A stretch of DNA of 64,000 nt, from assembly GCF_900109555.1 (NCBI RefSeq), contig NZ_FNZV01000001.1, positions 248,001 through 312,000 on the forward strand, written 5' to 3'. Below are positions 38,243 to 44,922 of this stretch, one piece after another. The stretch comes from Pacificibacter marinus (GTDB taxonomy: Bacteria; Pseudomonadota; Alphaproteobacteria; Rhodobacterales; Rhodobacteraceae). A program made the translations under genes and the position numbers. Under the pieces are notes generated by a model, which did not search any database, was not told the DNA's origin, and saw only the letters and a list, made by a program, of their open reading frames with translations. Within the stretch, counting starts at the first letter, position 1. Each line of letters opens with the position of its first letter.

Positions 38243-38798
38243 TCACAACTGCCATGGTGCCACTGTCCGTCAATTCCAGTGAATCATCTGGCGATAAATC
38301 TAAAAGTTCAACCAAACGCTGACGTGCGCGGTTCACTCGGCTTTTCATCGTGCCTGTCGCAACGCCACACATTTCTGCCGCTTCGTGATAGGCAAAACCT
38401 GAGGCTCCCACCAAGGTCAGCGCTTCGCGTTGATCGGCTGGCAGTTGCACAAATGCTTTTTGAAAATCCGAATAGGCGAGACGCCCGTCATGTTCGGGTT
38501 TCACCGCCAACTTACCACTGAGAATACCGTCTACATCCGCCACTTCACGGCGTCCTTTGGTATAAGTCGTGTAATAAGTGTTGCGCAGAATCGTGAACAG
38601 CCAAGCGCGCATGTTTGTGCCCACTTGGAACTTATCAATCGATTTCCATGCCTTCATGACGGTTTCTTGCACCAAATCATCGGCCAAGGTTGGATTACGG
38701 CACAAGCTCAATGCAAACGCACGCAATACGCCAAGATGTGTGACCAATTCGTCTCGTGGATCAATATCCGCGACGATTTCATTTTCCATTTTGGTCAT
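38214..38798 (-). CDS. ecfG: EcfG-type general stress RNA polymerase sigma factor
   Basis: ECF sigma factor of 194 residues with region 2 (LRAFALSLCRNPTLADDLVQETVMKAWKSID, then AWLFTILRNTYYTTYTKGRRE) and region 4 (FVQLPADQREALTLVGASGFAYHEAAEMCGVATGTMKSRVNRARQRL). The CRNPTLADDLVQ and FAYHEAAEMCGVATGTMKSRV blocks are characteristic of the EcfG (ECF15) group, which recognises GGAAC-type promoters. The start overlaps the nepR end by about 20 bases; a second in-frame ATG at 38789 is possible. Held inactive by NepR until phosphorylated PhyR sequesters the latter. Confidence 0.95.
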   Translation of the reverse strand: MTKMENEIVADIDPRDELVTHLGVLRAFALSLCRNPTLADDLVQETVMKAWKSIDKFQVGTNMRAWLFTILRNTYYTTYTKGRREVADVDGILSGKLAVKPEHDGRLAYSDFQKAFVQLPADQREALTLVGASGFAYHEAAEMCGVATGTMKSRVNRARQRLVELLDLSPDDSLELTDSGTMAVVNAGQSVRRD

Positions 38799-38934
38799 CT
38801 TGCTCCCTCAATTTGCCAATCAGTGACATCAGGTCAGAGGGCAGCTCCTCAGCGGCTTTGTCTTGAAAGGAACGACGCAAGTGATCCTTTATCAAATCAG
38901 TGCGCCGTTTCTCGGGTTGGTTGTCAATATTCAT
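38779..38934 (-). CDS. nepR: Anti-sigma factor NepR
   Basis: 51-residue anti-sigma factor that binds EcfG in unstressed cells and PhyR after phosphorylation. The conserved core IKDHLRRSFQDKAAEELPSDLMSLIGKLREQD, two helices separated by an ExxP loop, matches NepR. The start at 38934 is chosen because a longer frame runs through the nepR-phyR promoter. GGAG lies about 12 bases upstream, somewhat far. First gene of the nepR-ecfG-PLD unit, with overlapping coding regions ensuring coupled synthesis. Confidence 0.93.
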   Translation of the reverse strand: MNIDNQPEKRRTDLIKDHLRRSFQDKAAEELPSDLMSLIGKLREQDDQNGK

Positions 38935-38997
38935 GCCCGTGTCGTCTCCATATCGCTCGATATCCTCGCCAGACGAGGAAATAAATCTAACTCTCAT

Positions 38998-39029
38998 GGA
39001 ACCAAACTGCGAACTGCCAGTTTGGTTCC
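38998..39029. promoter_or_regulatory. Palindromic bidirectional EcfG promoter between nepR and phyR
   Basis: Perfect 12-bp arms GGAACCAAACTG / CAGTTTGGTTCC around an 8-base centre. On the plus strand it gives GGAAC (38998-39002), 17 bases, GTTT (39020-39023) for phyR. On the minus strand it gives GGAAC (39025-39029), 17 bases, GTTT (39004-39007) for nepR-ecfG. The phyR start lies about 28 bases downstream, the nepR start about 70. Confidence 0.85.
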
Positions 39030-39051
39030 AAAGAAAACAAAGGGACTTCCT

Positions 39052-39867
39052 ATGACACAAACTGTTTCGGACCAGCCACTCTCACGCGTTGTCGCAGATC
39101 TTTTGCCATTTTTGCGTCGTTACGCGCGGGCCTTGACTGGATCGCAGCAAACGGGCGACCGGTATGCGGCGACAACACTCGAAGCGCTTTTGACGGATAA
39201 ATCCATTTTTGAGACGTCCTCAAGCCATAAAGTCGCACTTTTCGGTGCATTTCACAAGATTTGGTCCAGCTTAGGCGCACCCATTCAAGACGGCGAAACC
39301 GGACTTGGCGCGCAGGCCCAAGTTCATTTGGCGCGTCTGACCGAAAACACACGCGAAGCACTTTTACTGAACACAATCGAAGAATTCACGCTCGCAGAAG
39401 TTGCAGAAATTATGCAAATCGATGAAAGCGAAGCCACAGATTTGTTGCGCATCGCCGAACAAGAGCTCGAAAAATCCGTGTCTGGCAATATTATGGTGAT
39501 CGAAGACGAAGCCATCATCGCCTTGCACATCAAAAAAATTGTCACCGAACTTGGCCACAACGTTACAGGTGTCGCACGCAAACACAAAGACGCGGTCAAA
39601 CTGGCGGCCAAGCAACGCCCTGATTTGATCCTGTCCGATATTCAATTGGCTGACGGTTCGTCAGGTGTTGAGGCTGTGAACGAAATTCTGGCCGAAGCTG
39701 GCGACATTCCGGTTATTTTCATCACCGCATTCCCAGAACGCTTGCTGACCGGTGACCGCCCTGAGCCTGCATTTTTGATCACAAAACCATACACCGAAGA
39801 TCAAGTGCGTTCCGCAGTCAGTCAGGCGATGTTCTTTGCGTCGTCTGAAATAATCGAAGCGCATTAA
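39052..39867 (+). CDS. phyR: General stress response regulator PhyR
   Basis: Response regulator of 271 residues with an N-terminal sigma-factor-like domain (residues about 10-135, LLPFLRRYARALTGSQQTGDRYA and EFTLAEVAEIMQIDESEATDLL) and a C-terminal receiver (about 145-265) with VIEDEAIIALHI acidic pair, phospho-acceptor Asp in LILSDIQLADG, Thr in VIFITAFPERLL and Lys in FLITKPYTEDQV. The FITAFPE and TKPY spacing is that of the FATGUY receivers. When phosphorylated it binds NepR as a sigma mimic, freeing EcfG. AAAGGGACT precedes the ATG. Confidence 0.97.
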   Translation: MTQTVSDQPLSRVVADLLPFLRRYARALTGSQQTGDRYAATTLEALLTDKSIFETSSSHKVALFGAFHKIWSSLGAPIQDGETGLGAQAQVHLARLTENTREALLLNTIEEFTLAEVAEIMQIDESEATDLLRIAEQELEKSVSGNIMVIEDEAIIALHIKKIVTELGHNVTGVARKHKDAVKLAAKQRPDLILSDIQLADGSSGVEAVNEILAEAGDIPVIFITAFPERLLTGDRPEPAFLITKPYTEDQVRSAVSQAMFFASSEIIEAH

Positions 39868-39877
39868 GCGAAACATC

Positions 39878-39902
39878 GGAACCATTGGCCGTGTCACGAG
39901 TT
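39878..39902 (+). promoter_or_regulatory. Probable EcfG promoter of the DUF883-holin-like pair
   Basis: GGAAC (39878-39882), 17 bases, GTT (39900-39902) with AGTT core; the ATG of the DUF883 gene lies 31 bases downstream, behind AAGGAG. Confidence 0.75.
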
Positions 39903-39933
39903 GATCTATTGAACATACAAAAGGAGTTTTAAA

Positions 39934-40257
39934 ATGGCACAAGCCTCAAAAAACAACGTATCCGAATTGAACACCGACGTGACACAGCAAATGGCGATCT
40001 TGCGTGAAGACATCGCGAATTTGACTGCAACAGTGGCTGAATATGGCAAGGCGCAAGGCGCCGCTTTGAAATCAACTGCGGCTCATAAAGCGGTAGATTT
40101 GGCTGAAACAGGTGCTGCCACAGCTGAGGCGCTTAAAGCGCAAGCTGGGAAAACCTACTCTGGGGCAGAAGACGCAGTACGCGCCAACCCTGCCACAGCC
40201 GTTGGTATCGCAGCGGGCGTTGGTTTCTTGGTCGGCATGCTCACGGCGCGTCGGTAA
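39934..40257 (+). CDS. DUF883 (ElaB/YqjD-like) protein
   Basis: Product of 107 residues: a long amphipathic N-terminal helix region (VTQQMAILREDIANLTATVAEYGK), an Ala/Glu-rich middle and a C-terminal glycine-rich membrane anchor (GIAAGVGFLVGMLTARR) ending with the Arg-Arg typical of ElaB/YqjD proteins. Enterobacterial relatives are C-tail-anchored inner-membrane proteins induced in stationary phase that associate with ribosomes; that role is not shown here. It overlaps the next gene start by one base, and an EcfG promoter precedes it. Confidence 0.88.
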   Translation: MAQASKNNVSELNTDVTQQMAILREDIANLTATVAEYGKAQGAALKSTAAHKAVDLAETGAATAEALKAQAGKTYSGAEDAVRANPATAVGIAAGVGFLVGMLTARR

Positions 40258-40598
40258 TGTTCGGTATTGAGCAAAAAGTAGAAAAGGCTGCGCGTAAAGG
40301 CGCAGCCTTTTCTGCGGCGACTGTGCTGGCACTGGTTGGCATGGCGTTTTTAACCACTGCGGGCTGGATCATTTTGTCAGAGCTTCACTCTGCGCTGTTC
40401 GCGGCAACTGTTATTGGTTTTATTTATGTTGGTGCCGCCGCGATCACTTTGGCCATTGGTCTAAAAAAGCCCCAACACCCACATGCGCAACCAACAGGTC
40501 ACGTGTCTGCGGATTCTGATTTAACGCCGTTACAACTTGTGGTGTTATCATTTTTGCAAGGGTTTGAAAAAGGGCGTCAAAACGATCAGCCCTCATAA
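40257..40598 (+). CDS. Holin-like (Holin-X, DUF1469) membrane protein
   Basis: Product of 113 residues with a short amphipathic N-terminus (KVEKAARKGAAFSAATVLALVG), two membrane helices (about residues 15-40 and 45-70) and a soluble C-terminus ending FLQGFEKGRQ. This is the Holin-X-type family commonly encoded after DUF883 genes; despite the name it is chromosomal and not part of a prophage here. TAATG stop-start overlap with the DUF883 gene indicates coupling and shared EcfG control. Confidence 0.85.
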   Translation: MFGIEQKVEKAARKGAAFSAATVLALVGMAFLTTAGWIILSELHSALFAATVIGFIYVGAAAITLAIGLKKPQHPHAQPTGHVSADSDLTPLQLVVLSFLQGFEKGRQNDQPS

Positions 40599-40675
40599 CA
40601 ATTGTGGCAACGGAGTTGTGTGTGAGCTCGCAGTCCGGCACCCAACCCTGCCACACGAGCCAAATTCTAAACTTG

Positions 40676-41905
40676 TCAGGCCGCTGATGTGACCTTGTCC
40701 CTCAGCGACTTGAGAGTAGTGCGGTTTGCGGGCGTCGCGTGATCTGCCAAGCGGTCCAACACGTCGAGCATAGTCTGACGGGTCAAAGGGTCATCCGCAA
40801 CGTAAGGCCGACAGTCGCCCAGCGAGCGCGCCAGCAAGTGTTCAAAGCTAATCGGTTGCGCCACTATATTTTGTGCTGAAAATATCGTCAGACCATTGTC
40901 ATGCTGCGCAACCAAAGACAGCCCCGCTTCGAACCAGTGCAAACAACTGGTTGCCGTAAAGGGGTCATTCACGCCCGGCGACATGGCCCGTGCGACAATT
41001 TCAACCAGCTGCTCAGCAACAAATATCAAGTTTTGATTTTCGGTCTTAGACCGCCCTAACGCTACGGCTTCGCGCAGACGCGTGTCCATATCCTCATCCA
41101 AAGAATCTGACGTACCCCAAATCCGCAAAATGGCGCGATGCGGGTACATGAATTCCCCAGGCATTTCCAAAATTTCAATGGTCCACTCATTCTCACAGGC
41201 GATCTCGCTGAGCTGATTTTGAGCGATGTTGTGAATATAGCCAGAGGTGCGCAGAAAAACGTCCAAAGATGTGCCAGACTGTGATGCAGTATCAGTCGCG
41301 TCAGGATTAAGATCCTGATCCAAAAGGGTTTCAATGTCTCGCCCAAAGCGCTGTCCCAACCCTGCGATGATGTTCGATACGCTGATCGTTTCAGGGACAT
41401 GGTGGACATGGAAGATCATCACAAAGACGGAAACAAGCGCCAAAATCAGTGAAATATAGATTGAGATATGTGGTACAAAAGCTGTATCTGGGCCTTGCGC
41501 ATTTTGGATGGCGGGCAGAACCAACAGTGCAAACGTAAAGGTCGAAATCAAAATGCCCAGTGTCCACTGGTTGCCGCGATCGCGCATGAAATTGCCAATC
41601 AAACGCGGCCCATATTGCCCCGAGGCAAAGGACACTGCCAGCATCGTGATCGAAAACATGACCCCCGCGACGCCAATCATCGATTGCGCGATCACAGAGA
41701 CAACGGCACGTGCGCCCTCGACACTGATCAGATCATTCATCCAATCAGGTCGAAAGGCGGACATTTTGGGATGGCTATCCACGAACAACGACACAAAGGT
41801 CAAAATGATCGTGAACAGCACCAGTACCGTCGGAATGAACCAGTAACTGGCCCTGACGTCATCAAGATGCTTTTTAATCCGCGCACTGAATGACATAGGG
41901 CTCAA
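40676..41905 (-). CDS. DUF2254 predicted membrane protein
   Basis: Product of 409 residues with four N-terminal membrane segments (about residues 20-45, 65-95, 110-135, 145-170) and a long cytoplasmic C-terminal part containing ILRIWGTSDSLDEDMDTRL and EIVARAMSPGVNDPFTATSCL, the latter being the DUF2254 hallmark. Function unknown. It begins 21 bases after the dps-like gene on the same strand, so it is probably co-transcribed with it from the EcfG promoter upstream of dps. Confidence 0.85.
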   Translation of the reverse strand: MSPMSFSARIKKHLDDVRASYWFIPTVLVLFTIILTFVSLFVDSHPKMSAFRPDWMNDLISVEGARAVVSVIAQSMIGVAGVMFSITMLAVSFASGQYGPRLIGNFMRDRGNQWTLGILISTFTFALLVLPAIQNAQGPDTAFVPHISIYISLILALVSVFVMIFHVHHVPETISVSNIIAGLGQRFGRDIETLLDQDLNPDATDTASQSGTSLDVFLRTSGYIHNIAQNQLSEIACENEWTIEILEMPGEFMYPHRAILRIWGTSDSLDEDMDTRLREAVALGRSKTENQNLIFVAEQLVEIVARAMSPGVNDPFTATSCLHWFEAGLSLVAQHDNGLTIFSAQNIVAQPISFEHLLARSLGDCRPYVADDPLTRQTMLDVLDRLADHATPANRTTLKSLRDKVTSAA

Positions 41906-41926
41906 TCACTTTCATATAGGTGACGC

Positions 41927-42424
41927 TTAGGTGGTCGCCAAAGCGCGCAACATCCACGCTGCTTTTTCGTGAACCGCAGCGCGGGCTGTGGCCAGATCTT
42001 CGGTCACAGGGTCGCCAGCTTTACCTGCTTTTTCGATCACGTCATGCAGGCGTTTGGCAACTTTACTGTGGTCTTCGGCCAGACTGTTGCACAGGGTGAT
42101 GGCATCTGCAACGTCACCAATATCGGTCACGACAGAACCTTTGAGCAGCTCTTTGGGGGACATCGCCGTCAGGTGCCCCAAAGCGCGAATACGCTCGGCA
42201 ATCACATCGGCAGCAGCAAACAATTCGCCGTACTGGCCTTCTGTCAAATTGTGCACAGCGTAGAACATCGGACCTTCGACATTCCAATGAACCGCGTGAG
42301 TTTTGATCGTCAAATTATATGTATCGGCCAAGACCTTAGACAGTTCTTTTGCGACAGCTTTGGCGTCAGTCACGCCTGTCTTAATGTCGACAACTTCGGG
42401 TGTAGGTTTCAATGCTTGTGTCAT
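41927..42424 (-). CDS. dps: Dps-like ferritin/DNA-protection protein
   Basis: Product of 165 residues of the Dps family: cytoplasmic dodecamer that oxidises and stores iron and protects DNA. The ferroxidase-site residues are in KTHAVHWNVEGPMFYAVHNLTEGQYGELFAAADVIAERIRALG (His, Asp and Glu at the expected positions). AAAGGAG precedes the ATG at 42424. A longer frame to 42772 would run across the divergent csbD gene and is rejected. An EcfG promoter lies 40-65 bases upstream. Confidence 0.93.
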   Translation of the reverse strand: MTQALKPTPEVVDIKTGVTDAKAVAKELSKVLADTYNLTIKTHAVHWNVEGPMFYAVHNLTEGQYGELFAAADVIAERIRALGHLTAMSPKELLKGSVVTDIGDVADAITLCNSLAEDHSKVAKRLHDVIEKAGKAGDPVTEDLATARAAVHEKAAWMLRALATT

Positions 42425-42463
42425 GAGACATCTCCTTTGGTGTGAACGACTTATCGGTGGCCC

Positions 42464-42488
42464 AACTGGTAAATGTGGCATTGGTTCC
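42464..42488 (-). promoter_or_regulatory. Probable EcfG promoter of dps-DUF2254
   Basis: Minus strand GGAAC (42484-42488), 17 bases, GTT (42464-42466), AGTT core. The dps ATG is 40 bases downstream. Confidence 0.75.
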
Positions 42489-42501
42489 AAGAATAAATTT
42501 T

Positions 42502-42526
42502 GGAACGGTTTGCTGTCGCTATGGTT
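42502..42526 (+). promoter_or_regulatory. Probable EcfG promoter of the CsbD-like operon
   Basis: GGAAC (42502-42506), 17 bases, GTT (42524-42526). It lies back-to-back with the dps promoter, separated by only 13 bases between the two GGAAC boxes. Here the base before GTT is G, not A. Confidence 0.72.
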
Positions 42527-42568
42527 CTCTACCCAGACGCTGAAAGGCAAAACCGAAAGGAGACCAAC

Positions 42569-42769
42569 ATGAATTGGGATCAAATAAAAGGTGAATGGAA
42601 GACCGTAAAAGGCAAAGCCCGCAGCAAATGGGGTGAGCTGACAGATGACGAGTTGGACCAAGTCGCAGGCGACCGTGAACAACTCGAGGGCTTGATTCAA
42701 AAGCGTTACGGCAAGACCAAAGAAGCCGCGAAAAAAGACGTAGATGCGTGGCTTAAGGAGGTATCTTAA
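42569..42769 (+). CDS. CsbD-like stress protein
   Basis: Product of 66 residues beginning MNWDQIKGEWKTVKGKARSK, with the repeated GKxK and LTDDELDQVAGDREQLEGLIQKRYG segments of the CsbD (YjbJ) family. These are small, charged, abundant stress proteins of unknown activity. AAAGGAG precedes the ATG. First gene of a three-gene unit that ends at the 43849 terminator. Confidence 0.93.
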   Translation: MNWDQIKGEWKTVKGKARSKWGELTDDELDQVAGDREQLEGLIQKRYGKTKEAAKKDVDAWLKEVS

Positions 42770-42770
42770 C

Positions 42771-43313
42771 ATGGCAGACGTTGATCAACTCAACTCAAAT
42801 CCCGAAAGCGCACTGTACGACGCGCTGAACGACACTCGCACTGGTATGCTGGGTCTCAAAGGATCCGAGCAGCACATGCAGCCGATGACGCATTTCGCCG
42901 ATCAAGACGCGGGTAAAATCCGCTTTGTCACCGCGCGTGACACTGATCTTGCACAGGCTTTGACTGTGAATTTGACGGTGAAACAGGCAGCACGATTTAC
43001 TGTTGTTTCAAAGGGGCAAGATTTCCACGCCTGCATTGATGGCACGCTTGAACAAGTTGTGGACCCTCAAACGTTGAAAGACCTTTGGTCACCCGTTTTG
43101 GGCGCATGGTTTGACGGCGGACCAGAAGACCCCGATGTGGTGCTTTTGGAATTCACCCCCACCGAAGCCGCGATGTGGGCCTCAACCGGAAACCCACTAC
43201 GGTTCGGTTATGAGATTGCCAAAGCAAATATGAATGACGACGCAAAGCCAGATCTTGGCAGCCATGTTGTTCATACTTTTGCACCTGCAAAACTGGCCCA
43301 CTCCGCCGCTTAA
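42771..43313 (+). CDS. Pyridoxamine 5'-phosphate oxidase-like general stress protein
   Basis: Product of 180 residues of the split-barrel flavin-binding family (general stress protein 26 type): MQPMTHFADQDAGKIRFVTARDTDLAQAL and FTVVSKGQDFHACIDGTLEQVVD, then LWSPVLGAWFDGGPEDPDVVLLEFTPTEAAMW. Such proteins bind FMN or FAD, but the substrate is unknown. It starts one base after the CsbD-like stop, with a strong AAGGAGG site located inside that gene's last codons. Confidence 0.9.
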   Translation: MADVDQLNSNPESALYDALNDTRTGMLGLKGSEQHMQPMTHFADQDAGKIRFVTARDTDLAQALTVNLTVKQAARFTVVSKGQDFHACIDGTLEQVVDPQTLKDLWSPVLGAWFDGGPEDPDVVLLEFTPTEAAMWASTGNPLRFGYEIAKANMNDDAKPDLGSHVVHTFAPAKLAHSAA

Positions 43314-43381
43314 GGCGACACGTGAAACCTGCACCACTTGGCACAATCGCCGCTGGTGCGCAGATCAATAGGAGACTGAAA

Positions 43382-43816
43382 ATGACAGCGACAATCCTGA
43401 ATGAGACCGATCTTGATGCGGTCAAATCGCTCCTTGATACGACAGTTGATGCGAAAGAGGGCTTCGAAGTGATGGCGAACAAAGCCGAGCCAGAATTTCG
43501 CCCCGTCGCGCGCAAGTTTGAAGCGCTTCACAGTATCCATGCACAGCGCTTGTCCCAAACCCTCAGCATAAATGGTCGTGATCCATCAGGTTCGGGCACT
43601 TTGATGGGATCAGTCAATGAAGCCGCTATTTCGATCCGCGCCCTGTTCGATGAGATCGACGCCGATGTTATGGACAGCGTGCGCCGTGGCGAAAAGAATG
43701 TGTTCAAAGCATTTGATAAAGCGCTTGAGGGCGACATGACAAACTATCGTCATGACCTAGCTGGAATGCGGTTTGAATTGCAAACGCTTGTGAATGAGAC
43801 CGCTCACTTGGACTGA
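43382..43816 (+). CDS. DUF2383/PA2169-type four-helix protein
   Basis: Product of 144 residues, all-helical: AVKSLLDTTVDAKEGFEVMANKAEPEFRP, then a helix with FEALHSIHAQRL, GSVNEAAISIRALFDE and VFKAFDKALEGDMTNYRHDLAGM. This matches the ferritin-like DUF2383 (PA2169) family, whose members are linked to stress genes. Some metal-type residues are present (Glu, His), but metal binding is not shown. Third gene of the csbD operon. Confidence 0.85.
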   Translation: MTATILNETDLDAVKSLLDTTVDAKEGFEVMANKAEPEFRPVARKFEALHSIHAQRLSQTLSINGRDPSGSGTLMGSVNEAAISIRALFDEIDADVMDSVRRGEKNVFKAFDKALEGDMTNYRHDLAGMRFELQTLVNETAHLD

Positions 43817-43848
43817 CGCCTCCACTAGATCATCTTTAAAAAACAACA

Positions 43849-43877
43849 CTTCTGGCCGTTTGAAAAATGGCCGGAAG
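43849..43877 (+). terminator. Terminator of the CsbD-like operon
   Basis: Stem CTTCTGGCC / GGCCGGAAG (one mismatch) followed by CTTTT, 32 bases after the stop of the DUF2383-like gene. Confidence 0.7.
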
Positions 43878-43934
43878 CTTTTGGCATGTCAAAATAAGCA
43901 TCAGAAATAAAACAATAATTTTTGATATTTTCTT

Positions 43935-43959
43935 GGAACCGAATGCCGAAACAACAGTT
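43935..43959 (+). promoter_or_regulatory. Probable EcfG promoter of the PRC-barrel gene
   Basis: GGAAC (43935-43939), 17 bases, GTT (43957-43959), AGTT core. The ATG lies 37 bases downstream. Confidence 0.75.
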
Positions 43960-43996
43960 CGTTTAACATCAACAACAACCTCTGAGGAGAGACATT

Positions 43997-44824
43997 ATGA
44001 AACGCTTTATGACAACGACAGCTATTGCCCTTTTGATCGGTACATCTGCTATGGCTGATGATCATACCGCGCCATTCTCTGATACCCCTTTTAATGTCGC
44101 AGTTGATCTGAATGCCTCAGAAATGATCGGCGCACGTGTTTATGCAACCGAAAACGACACAAGCGCTATGACATCTGTGTCAGTAGATCAAACCACAGAA
44201 TGGGATGACATCGGCGAAATTAACGACATCATCTTGACACGCGACGGCGCGGCGCAATCCGTTATCGTTGGCGTTGGCGGCTTTCTTGGCATGGGTGAAA
44301 AAGACGTCTCGATCAACATGAGCGACTTGCGCTTTATCTCTGACGGTGAAAGCCCCGATGACTACTTTATTGTCATCAATTCTAACGTTGCAGGCGTCAC
44401 CGATGCACCAGCATACGACCGCACCGCAATGGAAGAGCGTGCCGAAGATATGGCCGACGTAGCGCATGACGAGATGAAAGAGGCAGGTCGTGACCTAAGT
44501 CTTATGACACCCCCTCTGATTGAACGTGACGGCTATCAAGCGACCATGGTCGAAGATCTGACAGCCGAAGATTTGACCGGCGCACGGGTCTATGGACCAA
44601 GCGATGAAGACATCGGCGAGATCGATGAAATTCTGCTGACAGATTCAGGCGAACTTGATCGTGCTGTGCTTGACGTTGGTGGCTTCCTTGGCCTAGGCGA
44701 ACGCTCTGTCGCCGTAAGCTTTGAAGAGTTGACCATCATCCGTACAGATGAAGGGGACGATGTGCGCATCTACATCGACAGCTCACAAGAAGCTCTGGAA
44801 GCAAAACCAGCTTACGAAAACTAA
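43997..44824 (+). CDS. Exported tandem PRC-barrel protein
   Basis: Product of 275 residues with a Sec signal peptide (MKRFMTTTAIALLIGTSAMA, cleavage before DDHT) followed by two PRC-barrel domains that are copies of each other: GARVYATEND ... GEINDIILTRDG ... VGGFLGMGEKDVSI and GARVYGPSDEDIGEIDEILL ... VGGFLGLGERSVAV. The region between them is acidic and helical. PRC-barrel proteins of this type are frequent in alphaproteobacterial stress sets and are thought to have structural or binding roles in the envelope. EcfG promoter precedes it, GAGGAG is the ribosome site. Confidence 0.92.
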   Translation: MKRFMTTTAIALLIGTSAMADDHTAPFSDTPFNVAVDLNASEMIGARVYATENDTSAMTSVSVDQTTEWDDIGEINDIILTRDGAAQSVIVGVGGFLGMGEKDVSINMSDLRFISDGESPDDYFIVINSNVAGVTDAPAYDRTAMEERAEDMADVAHDEMKEAGRDLSLMTPPLIERDGYQATMVEDLTAEDLTGARVYGPSDEDIGEIDEILLTDSGELDRAVLDVGGFLGLGERSVAVSFEELTIIRTDEGDDVRIYIDSSQEALEAKPAYEN

Positions 44825-44857
44825 GGGTCTCAGCTTTTTTAAGCTAAAATGATAATG

Positions 44858-44883
44858 GGTGGCAGCCAGAGATGGTTGCCACC
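44858..44883 (+). terminator. Terminator of the PRC-barrel gene
   Basis: Perfect 7-bp stem GGTGGCA / TGCCACC with a 12-base loop, followed by TTTATCTTT, between the convergent PRC-barrel and AraC-type genes. Confidence 0.85.
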
Positions 44884-44922
44884 TTTATCTTTACGCGAGG
44901 GACCATTTTGCACACCGCGATT

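Noticed and set aside
40257-40598. Holin-like gene as prophage remnant
   Set aside because: It is the widespread chromosomal Holin-X family paired with DUF883; no lysis or structural phage genes lie nearby.
42425-42772. N-terminal extension of the dps frame across the csbD gene
   Set aside because: It would cross the back-to-back EcfG promoters and an opposing gene; AAAGGAG and the family N-terminus place the start at 42424.
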